From: Rhizomys pruinosus
Lineage: Eukaryota; Chordata; Mammalia; Rodentia; Spalacidae
Length of the DNA: 64,000 bases
Direction of reading: 5' to 3'
NCBI GenBank assembly: GCA_009823505.1
Contig: VZQC01011939.1
Location: 1,366,640 to 1,430,639, forward strand
Positions 1-9,479 of this stretch are shown piece by piece. Below the pieces are notes generated by a model. It was not told the DNA's origin and made no database searches. It worked only from the letters and a program-made list of their open reading frames with translations. Both the position numbers and the translations under genes were made by a program. How positions within the stretch are numbered: position 1 is the first letter of the stretch; the number at the start of each line of letters is the position of its first letter.

Positions 1-145
1 GCTCTAGGCTACCAGCTGGGGCTCAAAAAAAATAATTTAAGGATATTTTAATATTATTCATTTTTACACAGCACCGAAGCACACCTTGTGTTTATATATG
101 AAAAGCTACATCACAGTCCTAGGATAATGCGAACTATGAGCAAAG

Positions 146-295
146 GTCCAGCAAGATGGCTCCGTAGGTAAGGGTGCTTTCCTCCAAGACTGAAGACCTG
201 AGTTCTAGTCCCCAGAGCCAACATAGTTCCTTCACGTTGTCCCAACTTCCACAAACATAAGTGCGTGCAGATGCACGCACGCATGCACACCCACC

Positions 296-340
<45 letters not shown>

Positions 341-350
341 AATAAATTAA
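146..350 (+). mobile_element. B3-type SINE ending in a (CA)n microsatellite
   Basis: The sequence has the B3 pattern: gcaagatggct head, a B-box-like gagttctagtcccca, then a CA-rich tail. The tail has expanded to about 20 CA dinucleotides at 297-338. The second copy at 13670-13890 has a shorter, interrupted CA tract. Confidence 0.7.
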
Positions 351-783
351 CGTAATATACCATCCAATGCAACCAAAGAAGAAAAATTAAGAAACATAAT
401 CACTGGAAATAATACCACTGGGGGAGCACAATCTAAAGTCTAAGGAAATATCTGGAACTGGGAGTGAGCACTCCGGAAGGTGAAGGACGTCCAACAGGCT
501 TGTCTACTCATGAACAGTCATGATCTGGAAAAAACCAAAGAAAAGAATATGTTCTTGAGATCAGTAGGGACAAAAGGGAGATGCAGAGGCAGGTGTGAGG
601 AGGGCCTCACCCTGCAGGGGGCAGAAATCTAGAGTGCGAGGAAAAGTTTAATGATAGAGCAAGTAACAAAGTATCACGGACTTGTGGGACTGCTAAGCAC
701 AAAGGCAGGGAAGACCCTCCTCACAGGACCTTCAGGTGCCAACCAGCAGCTGTATCACAGCAGCAGGAACAGACTGGGAGGGT

Positions 784-1187
784 GTTCTAGTTTCTCTTCC
801 ATTGCTGTGACAAAACACTCTGAGCAACAACTTGGGGAGGAAAGGGTTTATTCAGCTCACATCTCCCTGGTCACAGTTCATCACTCGGGAATCCCAAGGC
901 AGGAACTCAGGGCGGGAACCTGGAGGCAGGAGCTGAAGCACAGGCCATGAAGAAATGCTGCTTACTGGCTTGCTCCCCCAGCCCATGCCCAGCCTGCCCT
1001 CTTATACGGTACACAACAACCTGCCCAGGGTGGCACCACCCATAGTGGGCTGGGCCCTCCCACACTGCCCAACAATCAAGACAATACTCCACAGACGTGG
1101 CCACAGGCCAGTCCAATGGAGCCAATTCCCCAATTGAGGTTCCCTCAACCCAGGTGTGTCAAGTTGACACTAAAGCTGTGCAGCACA
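784..1187 (+). mobile_element. Rodent nonautonomous hAT-like DNA transposon (URR1-type)
   Basis: It begins gttctagtttctcttccattgc and ends in tgtcaagttgacac...cagcaca, a very common rodent repeat that also occurs at 14459-14878 and, split, at 38581-40140. Family assignment to URR1/RCHARR-like hAT elements is from memory of the consensus. No transposase is encoded. Confidence 0.6.
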
Positions 1188-1439
1188 GAGGGACTAGAAT
1201 TGTAACCCAGAGCCAGTCCTGCAGCAGACAGTGCAGCCACAGGGACTTCCTTCAAGTGTTTGACATGCAGAGTTCACTCCCACCAAGCCTCTGTCTCCAC
1301 TACCTCCTGCATCCAGCAAAGCAGAGTGGTAGTCAGCATGGACCCTGGAGTCTCCACTCCAGCCCCCACACTGTGACTCTCTTCCCTGCAATCTGCAACA
1401 TCTCCAGAGAAGCTAGTTCTTGGTACTGTGCATTCTTAA

Positions 1440-1590
1440 CAAAGGAAGGGAATCAGGAGAAAAGGAGAGAAGAGGGAAAAAGGAAGGGGGGGAAGGAAGT
1501 GAAGAAGGAAGAGAGAAGGAAGGGAGGGAGGGAAGGGAGGAGGGAAGGAGAGACAGAGGGGAAGAGGGAGAAGGGAAGCCTGGGAGGGAA
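1440..1590 (+). repeat. Purine-rich GGAA/GAGG simple-sequence tract
   Basis: About 150 bp is almost entirely A and G on the plus strand, made of gaagg, gggag and aagga words. This explains the low-complexity reading frames across it. The duplicate at 15165-15300 contains a long pure A run that this copy lacks. Confidence 0.85.
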
Positions 1591-1685
1591 CTATCAAAAA
1601 CACTTTTGTAAATATAAAAAAGAGAAGAGTTACTCAATAGACAGTGTTGTGCTACAGGCTCATTAATTTTTTAGAAAATATAACT

Positions 1686-1931
1686 GGGGGCTGCAGAGAT
1701 GGCCTAGCGGTTAAGAGCGCTGACCGCTCTTGCAGAGGACCCGGGTTCGATCCCCAGCACCCACATGGCAGCAGAGAGCCGTCTGAAACTCCAATTCCAG
1801 GAGAACTCCAGTTCCAGGGGAGTCCGATACTCTCTTCTGACCTCCGCGGCGTTGCACATCACGGGTGCACAGACTTGCATGCAGACAATACATTCATACA
1901 CATACGGAAATAAATAAAATTAAAAAAAAAG
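1686..1931 (+). mobile_element. B2 SINE, young subfamily with internal duplication
   Basis: It has a tRNA-like head (gagatggcctagcggttaag), a B box (gggttcgatcccc) and an A-rich tail. CpGs are largely retained, which suggests a recent insertion. Positions 1787-1803 and 1804-1820 are a 17-bp tandem duplication (aactccaattccaggag, then the variant) that marks this subfamily. Confidence 0.85.
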
Positions 1932-3109
1932 AAAATATAACTGAATCTCTAAGCATCCTCATAGCAAAATAAATTACAGATGGATTAACCCTTTAACCAC
2001 TAAGCTGAAATGATAAAGCATTTGAGGAGAGCTGCAGATGGTTATTCCCTTGGGCAGGTGGAAGAAGCTCTTCCTAAGCCAGCCTGGCCCCAAGGAGGCG
2101 GAGTCTGAGTACAGGTGCATCAGGACCCCTGGGTGACAGCAACCTAGGCAGGGAGACAAGAAGACAAAGGTGTGAGAAAAACTAAAATAAATCAGTAATT
2201 TGGACTTCATCACTATAAAAGTCACATTGTAAAGAGAACAAAAAAACAAGCCACAGGCTGGCAAGAAAAATCTTCGATTAAAGGTGTGCACCACCATGGC
2301 CGGCTGCTTCCTCCTTTTTATTCAGTCCAGGACCACAGACTGACACTGACTCTCAGAACAGCTGTGTAAAAGCAAGTCCTGGCAGAGCCTGGAGCTTCTA
2401 GATTATTCCCTGATTATTGCTGGCGGAAGCGTGAAGCGCACAGCCTCTTTGGAGCAACGTGCTCTTCCTCACTGAGTTACGCATATACTTGGCATATGCA
2501 GCTCAGATTTTTGCCCGAGAAATGAAAGGCTTATGACTATTTCTATCAGCTTTAGGCGTGATGGTCAAAACCTGTAAACAACCCCAAAACGGATGAATGT
2601 CACACGGAAGTGAACTTCACAGATAAATTTTGGTACAAATATACAACTCAGCACACAACTGAGTATTATGCAGCTGGTAAAAATGGGAATCCATTTACAT
2701 GTGTGAACATACACACGCAAAAAGATTACTCAGGCCCATGGAGTAGCCACGGGCACAGGTGTGACCCAGAAGGCCAGATGTCATCAGATTCTGTGTGTGA
2801 GAAGAGACAGACTGGGCTGTGCATATATGCCTAAGAATTGCTCACAGGCGGGGACCACAGCTACAGATTCACAGGAAGTGACTACTGGTAGAATGGGCTT
2901 CCTGCCTCCCTTGATGGCCAGCTGTGGTCTTGACTCCACACGTGGCCCTGGGCACCCAGGCCTTGACCTTGTACCTCTCCTGTTCCTAAGCACCAAGAGG
3001 TCTTCCATTATTCTACTCCTCTTCCACAGCCCCAGGGAACCTCCACCTGTGCCCTATAGAAACGGTAAAGCACTTAAGTGAAAGTCTAGAGATAAAACCA
3101 CAGAAGCAG
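1932..3109. other. Non-SINE sequence within the duplicated block
   Basis: I see no exon structure or protein family here. A reading frame at 2610-2834 recurs unchanged in copy 2 only because the DNA is nearly identical. Around 2270-2300 the two copies differ by a small indel cluster. Confidence 0.5.
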
Positions 3110-3258
3110 CAGGGCGTGGTGGTGCACACCTTTAATCTTAGCACTTGGGAGGCAGAGGCAGATGGAACTTTGTGAGTTCAAGTCCAGCCTGGTCTACAGA
3201 GTGAGTTCCAGGACAGCTGGAGCTACAGGGAGACCCTGTCTGGAAAAGACAAAAAAAA
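3110..3258 (+). mobile_element. B1 SINE, interrupted by the N
   Basis: A full B1 order is visible: gggcgtggtggtgcacacc, cacttgggaggcagaggcag, agcctggtctacagagtgag, then gggagaccctgtct and an A-tail. The tail is cut by the N at 3259. Confidence 0.9.
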
Positions 3259-3259
3259 N
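3259..3259. other. Ambiguous base N at a probable join
   Basis: This is the only N in the window. It sits in the A-tail of the B1, exactly where copy 1 of the large duplication ends. The sequence to its right (tttcagttcag...) does not match what follows the same B1 in copy 2. Confidence 0.95.
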
Positions 3260-5699
3260 TTTCAGTTCAGTTCTTTGATGCAGTCCCTTCTATCGTTGGT
3301 GACTAAGAAACATTTTTTTCGAGGAACATCAATAACTTCCTAAAGCTTGTTCGTTTATCTAAGATTGGTAGGGATGGTGGTATATAGTGGTTTACACTGC
3401 TGTGGGCACCAAAAACAAGCATTTCCAAGGATCAAGATTTATAAAACAGAAGACACTGTATCCACTGCAAATATTTAAACATTTAAAGAAAATGTAGGCA
3501 AGGACTTGGGAATAATTGAGAAGTCTAATCAAGGGTTAACTGCAGAATCTGAGGGGAGATGGATGGTTCAGAATGCAATTCCCCCAGCTTTGCTGGATAT
3601 GTGAATGTTCAAAAGAAGATATTCTAGGAACAGTGCAAGACAGACAATTTCTAGTTTTAAAAAAACGTAATGCTTTTGAGAGAAAGGGGAGGGAAAGACA
3701 CCTTTTTGAGAGCAGTGGCCCCAGCCCAGCAGTGTACCAAGATTATACACCTAATGGATGCATCCAGGGGAGGGGAGGGGGATCTCTCCAGGGCCCAGAC
3801 TTCGAAGGGAGGGAAAGACCACCTTTTGGTGAGGTGGCAGAGCAGTGGCCCAGCCTGCCGTCTGTACCAAAGATTATAACTATATGGATGCATCCAGGGG
3901 GCCCCAAGGGGAGGTCGGATCTCTCCAGGGAAGAACTTTCTATACAGTACTGCAGTGGCTTGCCATTTTACTGTCTTTTCCTACTTAAAAAAACTTGAAG
4001 TTTCTAAAGTGATTTTCCCAGAATTTCTTGCCCAGAACGACGAATACTTGTAGGTTTGCCAGAAAAGAAAAGTGGTGGGACAGAACCCTCCTGTTACCCT
4101 GACAGTCAATCTGGGAAAATCTAAAGCCTTCAGTGGGGAATCTGTGGCATGTCAAGCCTGAGATCCCAGGCAGTCTTCAGATATCAGTCTTCCTGTGCTG
4201 TTACTGAGCTTGGTTGGCAGCCACCTCTGGTAGGCAATCAGGGGGCTGCCTGCTTCCTATCGTGGCCCATATACCCCATCACCCCAAAGGCTCTTAAAAA
4301 CTTAATGTCCCAGAAGTACTATGTGCAGTTGACCTGTTGCAAGAACTAGGCATCAGAGTGACTCAGGCCACTGCCCTTGTCCAGGCTCTGGGCACCAGGC
4401 TGACATGCCTGTCCCATTCCTCCCGGCATGGAGGAAGTCCCTGTCAGCGAAAGGTGTTCGTTACCCCAGACCAACCTGGTGTTCCCACCAGAGCCAAAGA
4501 AGCCGACCCCATGAGCCGTGTCAAACAGCTCTGTGAATTGGTTTCCAACAATAATAAAAAGCATATCCCATCAAGTCGCCTGCTCAGAAACTTCAGTTTT
4601 TTACCACTAACTCAATTTCACAGCACAGGAACAAGACCACTAATTTCCTGCCTCCTTCTGGTAGCGTTTCCTGCTGGGTGATGTGTGTTTAGCCCTGGTG
4701 GGGTGTGGGAGTGAGGGCTGGGCTCCCCAGGCTTCTGGGGGGATCCTCGTTTACCAGCGCTGAGACCCAAGATGGCAAGACCAAAACGAAGATGCCCCAG
4801 AAGACACCATGCAGCACATCTGGCTCTGCTCTGCCCACTCTGCAGCTGCTGAGTGCCACTGTTCCACCCAGAGCTGGGGACATCAGCTGTGCAAAGCCCC
4901 CCCCAATCCTGGGAATGTAGTCAGCCCACCCAGACCTCTTCCAGGGGGTTGTATGGTTCCCTTTATGACATGTAAGGACCTCTCTGTGCCCTGCCACACC
5001 CAGTGGCCTCTACATTAGCCAGCCCAGCTTGTATTGTCTCAGGCCCTCACTTCCTCCTAATCCCCTACCGGCCCTGGAAGTCCCAGGGAGTCAGAACTTT
5101 ACATTTCGCTCCCGGCTGACAGCAGCAGATCTTGGAAATCTGTGAGTTGTTTAAACACAAACAACACAGAGAGAACAGGGTCCGAACGCCCAGTTCATCT
5201 TGGCCTGCCAGAGAATGGCAGGCCTCTCCTTGAGGCAACAGTCACAGGGGTTTGGAAGAGGGAGAGAAAGCCAGGCTGTCAGCACATCACTCAGTGGGTT
5301 CACCTTACAGCCACTCACCACTGCCCAAGTGAAGAACTTAGGGATTCCAAAGAGGAAAAAGACCTGTGCATACACCCTCATGTCCATCCTGGAAATTAGC
5401 AAGAGGTTCAAGGTCCCCTGGATGAGCCCCCTCAATGTTACCTCAGACTGGGTTTGCAGACACGGGGCCCGCAGAGCTCCTGGAGACCATAAGGCCAGCT
5501 CCGACAGGTTGTTCCAGCTAGGGAGTCACTAGAGCTGCAGGTCCGCAGCCCCAAGAAGAGACCAGCCAAGAGGGCCAGGCCCAGGACCCAAGGCCATCAC
5601 CACGGCTCCTTAGCCACCACAGCAGGTCCACGAGAAGCCCATAGAGACTGCAGAACCCTATCACTTAGTATCTTGAGATAAAAACTCTAGAAACCTTTT
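3260..5699. other. Non-repetitive region, no gene recognised
   Basis: Apart from a ~120-bp tandem duplication at 3687-3933, I see no known repeat and no convincing exon. Short reading frames such as the one at 4337-4681 match no family I know. Confidence 0.45.
3687..3933 (+). repeat. Two-copy tandem duplication, ~120-bp unit
   Basis: Units at about 3687-3806 and 3807-3933 share gggagggaaagac, agcagtggccc, a gtaccaa...gattata segment, atggatgcatccaggg and ggatctctccaggg in the same order. They have diverged by substitutions and small indels. Confidence 0.85.
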
Positions 5700-5883
5700 T
5701 CTTTCTTTTCCTTTACTATTTATTTTTTTTTTGTCTTTTTTGAAAATAGGGTCTCCCCATAGCCCCCCACCTGGCCCCTGTCACTTGCTATGTAGACCAG
5801 CTAGCCTCCATCTCCCCAAATTTTGCCTGCCTCTCCTCTGCCTCGCCTCCGAGTGCTGTGACTAAAGATGTGCAGCGCCACCC
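5700..5883 (-). mobile_element. Old B1 SINE, antisense
   Basis: A T-tract is followed by agggtctccccatagcccc, tgtagaccagctagcctcc and a degraded ggcctccgagtgctg...actaaag end. This is the reverse complement of B1 with many substitutions. Confidence 0.7.
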
Positions 5884-7279
5884 CCAACTCTATAAGGTTC
5901 TTTGGAGGTGGGAGATTCTGCAGATTGGATGACTCCCAGCATGCTTTACTGCTCATTCTCTTCCTTATGATGAGATGTAAAACTAGGCCCTATACTCAAT
6001 GCCCTTTGCGATTCGAATTCCTTCTCAGCCCCCCACTCAATGATCCAGTGTCTTAGACAGCACCCCAATCCCCAGGTCTGGGCCAAGAAGCTGCCCTCAG
6101 ACCCCAATAGGGGCTCTGCATGCACCTTCAATGGAATAAACGAATGGGTGATCTTACTACAAGCAGGGTGTTCTAAAAAGCACCTGAGACCCTAGGTGGA
6201 GATTCTCCTTCCCATTCATAATTCCTCAAAATACAACCTGTTACAAGTCACCAAGGGCTGTGGGCAGACCCCTTGATAGCCTCCTTTACCTGCATTCCAG
6301 CCTCTAGCCACAGGGCTCCAAAGAAGCATTCAGCTAGCCAAGCTGGTGGCTGGCTGGCTCCTCCTTCTTGGAAGAATTCCTGGTAGGAATAATGGGATCT
6401 GTTTCCTTGAGAACATTGCTCCGCAGGGAGTTTTACCATCCAGCCACCAGGAAGACACTGCCTTATTCCATAAGGAGTTCTGGCCTCCCTCATGCTGTCT
6501 TTAAGACAGGTGACTTCCGGGGTAAAAACTAAAAGATACAACCTGTTACCCTGATGCGGGTGGGGGGGGGGGGGGCGGGGGGACGGGGAAGGTGGGGGAA
6601 CCAACGATTACTCCCTGCACCCATTGAACAAAGGGACACAGTGACTAAGCTCAAAAACCTTCAACCACAGCAATAGAAGGTTCCAGGCTCCCTCAGATTC
6701 AGCCACCTACAAGTGGTTGCAAAGCTCCAGACCCGAAATGCACCTGCAGGTGGATGTGCCAACATGTCTGCATGGTGCCAGCCCAGCAGTGGGTCACTAT
6801 TATTAAATGCCACCAGCGGAGACCCTGGGTCAAGGAGAGCCTGCCGCCCCACGCCCACTCCCGCGCCCCTGCACCGCCTCCCCTAGCCAGGTCGGTAAGG
6901 CAGAGGGTTCAATCCATTAGAGGTCACACTTCACCCTCCAAGTAGGACTTCCAAAATTATCTCTCTGCGTCCTGACGTTCAGCTTAATTAGCAGGCTGAC
7001 CCCATTAACGTTAAAACTTTGGTTTCAGAAGAACAAGAGCGGAAAGAAAAAGAAAAAGAGGTCACACACCTAGAATTTCCACTAGAATTTCCACGCGGAA
7101 ACCACTATTTTGGGATGTCCTCTGAAAGCTCTCAGGACGGTACCTGCAAGCCACTGGAAGGGCTCCTGAGGCCCAGGCTTTCTTTTCCACCTGACGCCGC
7201 ACCCACCGGCCTCTCTGATCCCTCGGCCCACGGTCCCTTTAAAGCTCGATAGTCAAAAATCACACTCATCAGAACCAGC
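5884..7279. other. Region upstream of the CpG island, no gene recognised
   Basis: It holds a long G-run (about 6560-6595) that could form a G-quadruplex, and a homeodomain-like ttaattag near 6984. No exon can be supported. CpG density rises from about 7170 towards the island. Confidence 0.4.
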
Positions 7280-8003
7280 CTGTACCCCACTAGGCGTCCC
7301 TAGCCCCGCGCATCCGCGCACGAGTCGAATCCTCTGCACTTGGGTGGCGAGATGAGCGCGAACCCACGACCTCTGCCCCGGAGCTGCCGGCGGAAGCCAG
7401 ATCGCCCAGACCCCTGTGCCAGGGTGGCGAGGTTAACAGCGACCGGCACACCCTCCTGAGAGGCCCGGCAGCTGCAGCGCGCTGGCAACTAAGTCCGCCG
7501 GGTTCCCACACCCTCTGCCCCGAGAAGCGGAGTCTACTAGGGTGGCGTGGCGGGGCTCGCACCTGCTGGTTCCCACGGTGGCCTCAGCGCAGAGGTCGGT
7601 GTCTGAGTCTTCCGGAAAGCTGCGGGTGCGGGGAGCCCAGTGCCCGGGCCGGCCGGGGAAGGTGCCTGGGGCGCGGGAGCGCGGGAGGACCTGCCCGCCG
7701 CGAGGGAGGAGGGACGCCCGGGCGAAAGTTGCCAGGGAAACTTGAGCAACTCGAGCGCGCCGCTGCCAGCCTCCTGCATAATTCACCGGCGGCGGCGCCG
7801 GGGCGGGGCGGGCGGGGCCGCGGGGGCCGCTCCCGCGCCCCGCCGGGTTCCCCCGGCCCCGCTCACAACCCGGCTGGGGAGCGTGGTGGGCAGGGCTCGG
7901 GCACCCGCGGGGGGCTCCGCGCGACCCCCGAGACCCGAGCGCCGGACCCGCCACCCTCGGGCCTGCACCGGGCGCGCGGGCCCGGACTCCCCAGCCGGCT
8001 CCG

Positions 8004-8031
8004 ATGCTGCCGCGCTCCAGGCTGGCGGCGG
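8004..8031 (+). other. Candidate first coding exon end (ATG plus splice donor)
   Basis: An ATG at 8004 lies in a G+C-rich leader and opens nine codons (reading MLPRSRLAA) before gcgg|gtgagc at 8031/8032, a good donor. I do not recognise the peptide. Such ATG/donor pairs arise by chance in CpG islands, so this is a weak candidate. Confidence 0.2.
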
Positions 8032-8103
8032 GTGAGCGCCGCGGGGTCCCGGGGGACCTGGCGCCGGCCGCGCGTCCCGCCCCAGCGCGCCCCCCGCCCC
8101 AGC

Positions 8104-8118
8104 GCGCCCCCTGGCGGC
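8104..8118 (-). promoter_or_regulatory. CTCF-like motif in CpG island
   Basis: The sequence gcgccccctggcggc matches the reverse complement of the CTCF core (GCCMYCTRSTGG) at 11 of 12 positions with the usual GCG flank. Binding is inferred only. Confidence 0.45.
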
Positions 8119-9034
8119 TCCGCCGACGCTCCTCGCCCGCTTGGCCCGCCGGGTCCCCGGAGACGACCTTCAGGAAGCGGACCTAACGCCGGCCCGCCTG
8201 CCCTGTCCCCGCGGTCCGTGCGTGCCGGGCGCATACGCGGACCCTGGCCCCTGCCCAGGAGGGGACGCGGGGAAGGGGCGTCCCTGGGGAGCCGCGCGCC
8301 ACCCTGGGTGCGCCGACCCGTCCCACCCCTGTCCTCTAGGGTGCCGGGACCCCGCCGGGCCGGGCCGTGTCGCTTCTGGAATACAGAGGTGCCCACGTGT
8401 GTCGGGGGCGCGGGCCTGGGCGCCCAGGGGCCACCTAGTGTCCTTCCGGGCGCGCGCAGCGGCGTCCCCGCCCCGCCGCCGCCTCACCTGGCTCTGCAGC
8501 TGCTCCCGCGCCGGGCGGCCGGAGCCGGGACGACAGGTGACCGCCCGCCTGCGGGGCCGGGGACGGCGACAGGGACCGGGCCGGGGGCTCCAGGCGCGCT
8601 GCGACCTCGGACACGGCCGGCGTGCGGAGCCTCTGCGGCAGACGTCCTCCGCGGCGACCGTGGCGCTGCCGCGGGGTCTGTTGTAGCAACCCCGGGAACC
8701 GCGGGCGCCCGCAGGCCACCCCCGGCCCCGCCCCGCCCCGGGCCTGCGTGGCTCGCGCGCCACCCCCTCCCGGACCACAAAGTCGTCGCCCGGCCCATTC
8801 CGCAAGATTATCCCGATCTGGCGGGCTCCACCCCGGAGCGCGTTAACAGGATTCCGAAACTGAGGCCCTTCTTTCCGTCCGCCCCGAATGCCAACCGCCT
8901 CCACAAAAAAATTTGTACCTGGGCAAGCAGCGGACGTCGGCCCTAGGGTTAAAAGAAAAAGAAATCGGTTCTGCAGCCGCTTGCCTGGGAAAGTGGGGGC
9001 GGGGGGGGCGGGGGCGGGGCGGCATGGGACCGAC

Positions 9035-9048
9035 GAAAGAAACGAAAG
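9035..9048 (+). promoter_or_regulatory. IRF/ISRE-like GAAA repeat
   Basis: The word gaaagaaacgaaag contains AANNGAAA half-sites of the interferon-regulatory-factor type. A second A/G-rich stretch with GAAA words lies at 8951-8966. Spacing is not a perfect ISRE. Confidence 0.35.
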
Positions 9049-9164
9049 AGAACGAACGGAAAGCGCCCCCTCCAGAGCCCCCGCCCAGCGACCTTGCTAA
9101 GCCGGACAGCAGGGTTTGCCTAATCCGGGAGGAGCCTGCCAGGAGCCCCAGGACCCCCCGCTCC

Positions 9165-9178
9165 GGTGCCATGGCAAC
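9165..9178. promoter_or_regulatory. RFX X-box, near-palindromic
   Basis: ggtgcc-at-ggcaac differs from the ideal palindrome gttgcc-at-ggcaac at one position and fits GTNRCC(N0-3)RGYAAC closely. X-boxes within a few hundred bases of a start site are typical of RFX-controlled ciliary and MHC-related genes. No target gene is visible. Confidence 0.5.
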
Positions 9179-9423
9179 GCGCTCACGCTGCTGGATGGAG
9201 GGAGGACCATGGCTAATAATTCCCCAAGACCTTAATAAATCACCCATAACTCCACCGTCTAGAAGAGAGGTGTCTGTGGGCAAGCTGTTGAGGTGTGCTT
9301 TAGTATTGGAAAGGAAGTTTTAGGAATCACCTCTGGTCCCCCGGACTGTGGATCTTTGTGATTTTTTGTGATTTTTAGCACCCTGACATTAGCAGGCCCC
9401 AAGCTGCACCCTCCTCAGGAAAA

Positions 9424-9477
9424 ATGAATATGTATGTACAGTCTTACAGGATACGCTTGAGAGACTCCCGCGGACAG
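9424..9477 (+). other. Candidate coding exon with consensus splice donor
   Basis: An ATG at 9424 with A at -3 opens 18 codons (MNMYVQSYRIRLRDSRGQ) and runs without a stop into cggacag|gtgagt at 9477/9478, a full-consensus donor. It lies ~250 bp downstream of the CpG island and X-box, where a first exon would be expected. A possible acceptor-like ctcctcag lies just upstream, so it could also be an internal exon. I do not recognise the peptide. Confidence 0.3.
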
Positions 9478-9479
9478 GT

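Larger units (their letters stand above)
1..3258 (+). repeat. Large duplicated block, copy 1 (left edge outside window)
   Basis: This block matches 13527-17016 in the same order and orientation: B1-like tail, B3 SINE, DNA-transposon fossil, purine-rich tract, B2, ~1.2 kb of non-SINE sequence, then B1. The part around 1950-2860 is almost identical to 15680-16590. The remainder differs mostly by one- and few-base indels. Copy 1 stops at an N inside the A-tail of its last B1. Confidence 0.93.
7280..9200. promoter_or_regulatory. CpG island, putative promoter region
   Basis: About 1.9 kb is strongly G+C rich with CpG undepleted, unlike all the rest of the window. It contains GC boxes (about 7800-7815 and 9000-9022), an RFX X-box, GAAA repeats and a CTCF-like motif. 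CpG islands of this size usually mark a housekeeping or widely expressed promoter. The direction of transcription is not decided by the sequence. The absence of stop codons in its long frames (up to 405 codons) is expected from base composition and is not evidence for coding. Confidence 0.85.

Noticed and set aside
1097..1666. 189-codon frame ending in a Lys/Glu/Arg-rich region
   Set aside because: It crosses a DNA-transposon fossil and a purine-rich microsatellite, so it is composition-driven.
7729..8946. 405-codon plus-strand reading frame, and 244-codon minus-strand frame, in the CpG island
   Set aside because: G+C-rich DNA lacks stop codons in several frames at once. The Pro/Arg/Gly/Ala-rich translations match no family and coexist on both strands.
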